This document shows, piece after piece, positions 59,837-64,000 of a stretch of 64,000 bases of DNA. Both the position numbers and the translations under genes were made by a program. This DNA is from Amycolatopsis sp. MtRt-6 (GTDB taxonomy: Bacteria > Actinomycetota > Actinomycetes > Mycobacteriales > Pseudonocardiaceae), in NCBI RefSeq assembly GCF_017308975.1, contig NZ_JADWPD010000047.1:1-64000 (forward strand). Reading direction: 5' to 3'. The notes under the pieces were generated by a model. It was not told the origin of the DNA. It worked only from the letters and a program-made list of their open reading frames with translations, and searched no databases. Position 1 is the stretch's first letter; each line of letters begins with the position of its first letter.

Positions 59837-60552
59837 CCGAGGTCGTGGAGCACAGATTGCAGGATTCGGACGGCGATTTCCGGGTCGTCGTCCTCGCCGG
59901 TACCGAGCAGCCCAATCCGGCGTGCGCGGCGGTGTTCGGCGAACCGCGGGACGGCTGCCTCGTGCGAATCCAGTCCCGATGCCTCTACGGCGAGATATTC
60001 GGATCCACCAACTGCGACTGCCTTTACCAGCTCGACAAGTCGCTCGAGGAGATCAAGCAGAACTCCGGGGTCCTCATCTACCTGGATCAGGAAGGCCGTG
60101 GTGCCGGTCTCCTGACGAAGGCGCGGGGATACCGGCTTTGCCAGGAAACCGGCATCGACACGTTCGCCGCGTACGCGGCGATGGAGTGCAAGGCCGATTC
60201 GCGGTCGTACGGCGACGCGGTAGCGCTGCTGAAGCAGCTGGGACTCAAGGAAGTCACGCTGCTCACCAACAACCCCGGGAAGCTGGAAGGCCTCGAGCTC
60301 GGCGAGATCAAGGTGCGGCCACGGCCGTTGCTCATCCCGGAGCCGGGCGAGCACACGCTCGCCTACCTGGTCGCCAAGCGCGACAACCAGGAACACATGC
60401 TGTCCATCGCCGCGCGGCTGCGGTGGCGGGTCATCCGGTTCGCCGGGTCACGCTGGCTCAGCCCGCGCCGGGCTGCGCTGCGCAAGGCCGCGGTCCAGCC
60501 CGTCGGCGCGTTGGCGGAAACCGGCAGTGTGAGCGAGAAGCAGGTCGCCTGA
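59833..60552 (+). CDS. GTP cyclohydrolase II-like protein
   Basis: The 239-residue protein matches the RibA-type GTP cyclohydrolase II fold. The zinc-binding cysteines are kept (C50, C61 and C63 in SRCLYGEIFGSTNCDC), as are DQEGRGAGLLTKARGY, KADSRSYGDAVALL and LLTNNPGKLEGL. The usual TGD after the first cysteine is YGE. A C-terminal extension of about 50 residues rich in Arg and Ala is atypical. No other riboflavin genes are nearby, and the upstream partner is a PfkB-like protein, so it may make a GTP-derived metabolite instead of riboflavin. The start is GTG 59833 in a GTGA overlap. Confidence 0.87.
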   Translation: MTEVVEHRLQDSDGDFRVVVLAGTEQPNPACAAVFGEPRDGCLVRIQSRCLYGEIFGSTNCDCLYQLDKSLEEIKQNSGVLIYLDQEGRGAGLLTKARGYRLCQETGIDTFAAYAAMECKADSRSYGDAVALLKQLGLKEVTLLTNNPGKLEGLELGEIKVRPRPLLIPEPGEHTLAYLVAKRDNQEHMLSIAARLRWRVIRFAGSRWLSPRRAALRKAAVQPVGALAETGSVSEKQVA

Positions 60553-60556
60553 CAGC

Positions 60557-60592
60557 CGGTCCCGGACAGCCCGTCACGGCTGGCCGGGACCG
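60557..60592. terminator. Hairpin terminator between convergent genes
   Basis: CGGTCCCGG (60557-60565) pairs with CCGGGACCG (60584-60592). An inner 5-bp stem, CAGCC with GGCTG, is separated by one A-G mismatch, and the loop is six bases. It lies in the 46-base gap between the GTP cyclohydrolase II-like gene and the convergent MFS gene, so it can act in both directions. Confidence 0.65.
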
Positions 60593-60598
60593 TAGCTT

Positions 60599-61840
60599 TC
60601 ACGTCGTCGCAGGTCGGGACTCCGTAGCTGCCGAGGTGCTGTCCTGAGCTGGGGAGCGGCGGCCGGGGCGGACCACCGTCACGGCTGCCGCGCCCAGGGC
60701 GCCCACGGCCGCGAACGCGTAGAAGCCCCACGGGTACGCGATTCCCGCCGTCAGCAACGCGCCGCCGAGGAGGGGGCCCGAGATGGCGCCGATCCGGCCG
60801 ATGCCCGCCGACCAGCCGAGGCCCGTCGCGCGGATCGCGTCCGGGTAGATGCGGCCGACGTACGCGTACACCAGCACCTGGGCGCTGAACACGAAACAGC
60901 CCGTCAGGAACACCGCCGCGTACAGCCCCACCGCCGGCAGCTTCACGCTCAGCAGCGCGAGGAACACCGCGCCCGCGCAGAACCAGGCGATCGCCGACGG
61001 GCGGATGCCGACGCGGTCGGCGACCCGGCCCGCGACCAGCAGGCCCACGATGCCCCCGACGTTCAGCGTCAGCAGCAGGCTCAGCGCCGCGCCCAGTGGG
61101 TAGCCGGCCTGGCGCATGATCTCCGGCAGCCACGTGTTCAGCCCGTAGACCAGCAGCAGGCCCATGAACGAGGTGACCCAGAAAGCGATCGTCGCGCGCA
61201 GCAGGCCGCCGCGGAACAGCCCGGCGACGGCGTGCCCGGCCGACCGCTCGCTCTCGCGGACCCGCTCGAACGTCTCGGACTCCGGCAGGTACTTCACCAT
61301 CAGCGGGACCAGCACCACGGCGGGCAGCGCGCCCGCGACGAACATCGCGCGCCAGCCCAGTGGCGCGATCAGCACGATGCCCAGCAGCGCGGTCAGCACC
61401 GCGCCGACGTGGTAGCCGGTCATCACCGTGGTCGTCGCGCTGCCGGACCTGCCGTGGCGCGCGTACTCCGTGACGAGCGTGATCGCCGTCGGCAGGCAGC
61501 CGCCGAGGCCGAGCCCGGCCACGAACCGCAGCAACCCGAAGACGAACGTCGACGGCGCGAACGCGCACAGCAGCGTGCACAGCGAGAACAGCGTGACGGA
61601 GATGATCAGCGACTTCCGGCGGCCGATGACGTCGGTGACCGTGCCGATCGCCAGCCCGCCCAGCATCATCCCGGCGAGCCCCACGGTCGACACGACCGAC
61701 GCCGTGGCGGGCGTCAGGCCCCAGACGTGGCCGCGGAGGAGCACGGGCAGCACGGTGCCGAGCACGACCAGGTCGAACCCGTCGAGCAGGACGGCTGTCC
61801 AGGCCAGGGGCACGACCCAGCCGCGGGTACCAGGGGACAT
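60599..61840 (-). CDS. MFS transporter, aromatic acid:H+ symporter type
   Basis: The 413-residue permease has 12 membrane helices and the AAHS motifs: LDGFDLVVLGTVLPVLL with the conserved DGxD in helix 1, GTVTDVIGRRKSLIISVTLF in the helix 2-3 loop, and RFVAGLGLGGCLPTAITLVT in helix 4. These match PcaK/BenK-like importers of protocatechuate, benzoate or 4-hydroxybenzoate. GGAGGTTCCG precedes ATG 61840. An inverted repeat of IclR-operator style lies upstream. No aromatic catabolic enzymes are within the window. It is divergent from the antiporter gene. Confidence 0.88.
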   Translation of the reverse strand: MSPGTRGWVVPLAWTAVLLDGFDLVVLGTVLPVLLRGHVWGLTPATASVVSTVGLAGMMLGGLAIGTVTDVIGRRKSLIISVTLFSLCTLLCAFAPSTFVFGLLRFVAGLGLGGCLPTAITLVTEYARHGRSGSATTTVMTGYHVGAVLTALLGIVLIAPLGWRAMFVAGALPAVVLVPLMVKYLPESETFERVRESERSAGHAVAGLFRGGLLRATIAFWVTSFMGLLLVYGLNTWLPEIMRQAGYPLGAALSLLLTLNVGGIVGLLVAGRVADRVGIRPSAIAWFCAGAVFLALLSVKLPAVGLYAAVFLTGCFVFSAQVLVYAYVGRIYPDAIRATGLGWSAGIGRIGAISGPLLGGALLTAGIAYPWGFYAFAAVGALGAAAVTVVRPGRRSPAQDSTSAATESRPATT

Positions 61841-61861
61841 CGGAACCTCCGGAGGTGCGCG

Positions 61862-61891
61862 TGTTCCGCACAGGTGTGCGTATTGCGAACA
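61862..61891. promoter_or_regulatory. Nested inverted repeats in the MFS/antiporter divergent promoter
   Basis: TGTTC (61862-61866) and GAACA (61887-61891) flank CGCACA (61867-61872) and TGTGCG (61875-61880). This nested symmetry lies 22 bases upstream of the MFS start and resembles operators used by IclR-type regulators of aromatic acid uptake. No regulator gene is adjacent, so the assignment is speculative. Confidence 0.35.
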
Positions 61892-61978
61892 GCATGCATG
61901 TGGGGTCCGACACTTTCCAGCGCCTTTCCGCTCACCGGAAGCCGAGCAAGGCCGTGCGACCTGCGGAAAGATCGGGCT

Positions 61979-63613
61979 GTGGAGATCTTGACGTTGATGG
62001 GCGTGCTCGCCGGTTCGCTCGCGCTGACGGCGATCGCACGGCGCTGGAACCTGTCCGCGCCGTTGCTGGTGGTGGTCGTCGCGCTCGGCGTCGGGCTGAT
62101 CCCCGGCGTGCCGCGGCTGGAGCTGGAGCCCGAGCTGATCCTCACCGTCGTGCTGCCGCCGCTGCTCTATTCGACGTCGCTCGAGAGCTCGCTGACGCAC
62201 TTCAAGACCAACCTGCGGCCGATCATCGCGCTGGGCGTGGTGCTGGTGGCGGTGACCGCGGTGGTCGTCGCCGTCGTGGTGCACCTGCTGCTGCCGGACG
62301 TGCCGTTCGCGTCCGCGCTGGTCCTCGGCGCGGTCGTGGCGCCGCCGGACGCGGTGACGGCGGTGGCGATCGGACGCAAGCTCGGCCTGCCCCGGCGGGT
62401 GATGGCCGTGCTGACCGGGGAAAGCCTGGTGAACGACGCCGCCGCGCTGACGCTGTACAAGGTCGCGCTCGCCGCGGTCGCGGGCACCGCGGGCTCGGCC
62501 GGGCACGGGTTCGCGGTGTTCGGGGTGGCGACCGCGCTCGGCATCGCGGTGGGCCTGGCGATCGGCGTCGTCGTGGTGCTGATCCGGCGGCTGCTCGACG
62601 ACCCGCTGATGGAGTCGGCGTTCGGGATCATCGTGCCGTTCGCCGCGTACGTCACCGCCGAGCACCTGCACCCCTTCGGCGACGACTTCAGCGGGTCAGG
62701 CGTGCTCGCCGTCGTCGCGGCCGGCCTCTACCTGGGGCACCGCTCGCTGTACGCGTCACCGGCGACCCGCATGCAGGACAGATCGGTGTGGGCGTCGATC
62801 GACGTCCTGCTGGAGGCGCTGGTGTTCGCGCTGATGGGGCTGCAGCTGCCGTTCGTGCTGGACGGCGCCCAGCACGCGGCCCGAGACAACGGCACGCTCG
62901 CGCTGGTCGCGGTGGCCGTCCTGGCGGTGACGATGCTGGTGCGGATTCCCGCGGTGTTCGTCTCCGCGTACCTGCCACGGGCGATGCGGCTGTTCGGCCG
63001 CGGCCGCGCGGCGCCGTCGTGGCGGGTACTGGCGGTGGTCTCGTGGACGGGCATGCGCGGGGTGGTCACGTTGGCGGCGGCGGCCGGGGTGCCGGCCGGG
63101 ACACCGGGCCGCGAGGAGATCCAGCTGTTCGCGTTCACCGTGGCCATCGGGACGGTGCTGCTCCAGGGGCTGACGCTGCCGCCGCTGATCCGGGCACTGA
63201 AGGTCGAGGACCCGTCCGAGGCCGCCCGTGACGAGGCCGAAGAACTCGCCGCGCGCGAAGTGGCGAAGAAGGCAGCGCAGGAACGGCTGCGCGAGCTCAG
63301 CCGCGAGCGGCTGGCTTCGCTGGACCTGCCCCCGGAGAAGGTGGACCGGCTCAAGGACCGGCTCCAGCGGTTGATCGACATGCGCTACCGGTTCGCCAAG
63401 GCGGCGATCACGCTGTCCGGCGAAGAACATTCGGGGAGTCCGCAGGCCCAGTTCGCGAAGGCCCGGCGCGAGCTGCTGATCACCCAGCGCAAGGCGATGA
63501 TCGAGGAGAACCGCGCGGGCCGCCTCGACGACGACGTGCTGCGGAAGGTGTTGCGGGAACTGGACCTGGAGGAGCTGGCGGTGTCGGCGACTATCCCGAA
63601 CCGCCTGGGCTAG
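61979..63613 (+). CDS. Na+/H+ antiporter, CPA1 family
   Basis: A 544-residue cation/proton antiporter with about 12 membrane helices in the first 390 residues. The ion-binding core is GAVVAPPDAVTAVAIGRKLG and GESLVNDAAALTLY with the key Asn-Asp. The arginine/aspartate pair lies in SWTGMRGVVTLAAAAGVPAG. A long charged cytoplasmic tail (about 395-544) with KKAAQERLRELSRERLASL may regulate pH response. GTG 61979 follows GGAAAG. It exports Na+ in exchange for H+ and contributes to pH and salt homeostasis. An OsmC-family gene follows 108 bases later. Confidence 0.92.
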   Translation: MEILTLMGVLAGSLALTAIARRWNLSAPLLVVVVALGVGLIPGVPRLELEPELILTVVLPPLLYSTSLESSLTHFKTNLRPIIALGVVLVAVTAVVVAVVVHLLLPDVPFASALVLGAVVAPPDAVTAVAIGRKLGLPRRVMAVLTGESLVNDAAALTLYKVALAAVAGTAGSAGHGFAVFGVATALGIAVGLAIGVVVVLIRRLLDDPLMESAFGIIVPFAAYVTAEHLHPFGDDFSGSGVLAVVAAGLYLGHRSLYASPATRMQDRSVWASIDVLLEALVFALMGLQLPFVLDGAQHAARDNGTLALVAVAVLAVTMLVRIPAVFVSAYLPRAMRLFGRGRAAPSWRVLAVVSWTGMRGVVTLAAAAGVPAGTPGREEIQLFAFTVAIGTVLLQGLTLPPLIRALKVEDPSEAARDEAEELAAREVAKKAAQERLRELSRERLASLDLPPEKVDRLKDRLQRLIDMRYRFAKAAITLSGEEHSGSPQAQFAKARRELLITQRKAMIEENRAGRLDDDVLRKVLRELDLEELAVSATIPNRLG

Positions 63614-63721
63614 CAAGCGCTTCCGCATGCCGGACACCCCGGCTCCCAACGCATGAGAACCCGAGCGCCCGGGAGTGAAATCCCCCACCCTGAAGCGAAA
63701 TCACGATCTTCAGGAGAGCCC

Positions 63722-64000
63722 ATGTCGCTGACCGAAGTCATCGAAGGCACCCGCAGGGCCGTCGACGCCGATCCGCACAACGCCGCCGTCTCCTTCAGCG
63801 TCGGCAACGCCCTCAAGCCCGGGACCCGGACCGAAGTCGAGGTCAAGGTGCGGGACCACAGCTTCACCGTCGACGAGCCGGCCGCGCTCGGCGGCACCGA
63901 CCAGGCCGCCAACCCCGTCGAGTACGCGCTCGCCGCCCTCGGCTCCTGCCAGGTGATCACCTACCAGTTCTGGGCGGCGAAGCGCGGGATTCCGCTCGAC
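63722..64000 (+). CDS. OsmC family protein (partial, cut by window end)
   Basis: The first 93 codons are present. MSLTEVIEGTRRAVDADPHN is followed by VKVRDHSFTVDEPAALGGTD and NPVEYALAALGSCQVITYQF with the conserved redox cysteine. OsmC/Ohr proteins reduce organic hydroperoxides using paired cysteines; the second cysteine lies beyond the window. AGGAG precedes ATG 63722. The gap 63614-63721 shows no clear structure. It may be part of a stress response with the antiporter, but cotranscription is not evident. Confidence 0.85.
   Translation, partial: MSLTEVIEGTRRAVDADPHNAAVSFSVGNALKPGTRTEVEVKVRDHSFTVDEPAALGGTDQAANPVEYALAALGSCQVITYQFWAAKRGIPLD

Noticed and set aside
61232..61978. Upstream part of the long open frame containing the antiporter
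   Set aside because: It is the reverse-strand shadow of the MFS gene. The antiporter begins at GTG 61979 with GGAAAG upstream.

Overview
The window is 64 kb of chromosome from a high-GC actinobacterium. GTG and occasional TTG starts, XRE-DUF5753 and DUF574 gene pairs, EspG/PPE/EspC-type ESX genes, DUF3558 and a SigE-type sigma factor all point to the Pseudonocardiaceae, probably Amycolatopsis. That genus call is inferred from gene repertoire only. No rRNA, tRNA, CRISPR array, prophage or insertion sequence was seen. Genes are dense, and only two gene-free stretches exceed about 300 bases (9654-10055 and 58058-58366).

Left part (1-24 kb): an XRE regulator diverges from a DUF574 methyltransferase across a perfect 16-bp palindrome. 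They are followed by a sterol-carrier-like protein, a T7SS-associated protein, two tandem secreted GH25 muramidases, a Pro/Gln-rich membrane protein and a pentapeptide-like membrane protein. Next come purL, a heterodimeric ABC exporter whose two ATPase subunits carry complementary defects, a PPOX-family protein and purQ-purS. After these lie a GMC oxidoreductase, two MFS exporters, an aldehyde dehydrogenase, a DUF5937/ArsR-type regulator, an MBL hydrolase and a divergent SDR/TetR pair.

Middle part (24-44 kb): purC, an FMN reductase, a SAM hydrolase, a MOSC protein and an MBL hydrolase lead to a polar amino-acid ABC operon with three paralogous binding lipoproteins for one permease and one ATPase. 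purB follows. A divergent locus then resembles an oxidative galactose (De Ley-Doudoroff) pathway: SDR, DgoD-type dehydratase, frameshifted DgoA-type aldolase, lactonase-like propeller and GntR regulator. A TetR regulator, a sigma factor with its membrane partner, threonine aldolase, a HAD hydrolase, a second DUF574 methyltransferase and an aminotransferase complete the segment. With purD further right, six de novo purine genes (purL, Q, S, C, B, D) are scattered over about 44 kb.

Right part (44-64 kb): a type VII secretion substrate locus holds a WXG-type protein fused to an SLT transglycosylase domain that is split by a 366-residue intein with a LAGLIDADG endonuclease, together with EspC-like, EspG-like, PPE-like, DUF3558 and PE-like proteins. 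No ESX motor or membrane genes are present. After purD come a secreted GDPD, a serine hydrolase, an APC permease, a membrane protein with an OmpA-like lipoprotein, and a translationally coupled PfkB-like/GTP cyclohydrolase II-like pair with an altered kinase motif. An aromatic-acid type MFS transporter, a Na+/H+ antiporter and the start of an OsmC-family gene close the window.

The most unusual items are the intein in the T7SS cell-wall hydrolase, the PfkB-like/GCHII pair, the exporter with split ATPase function, the frameshifted aldolase, a perfect 48-bp palindrome, and two hairpins that appear to bury ribosome binding sites.
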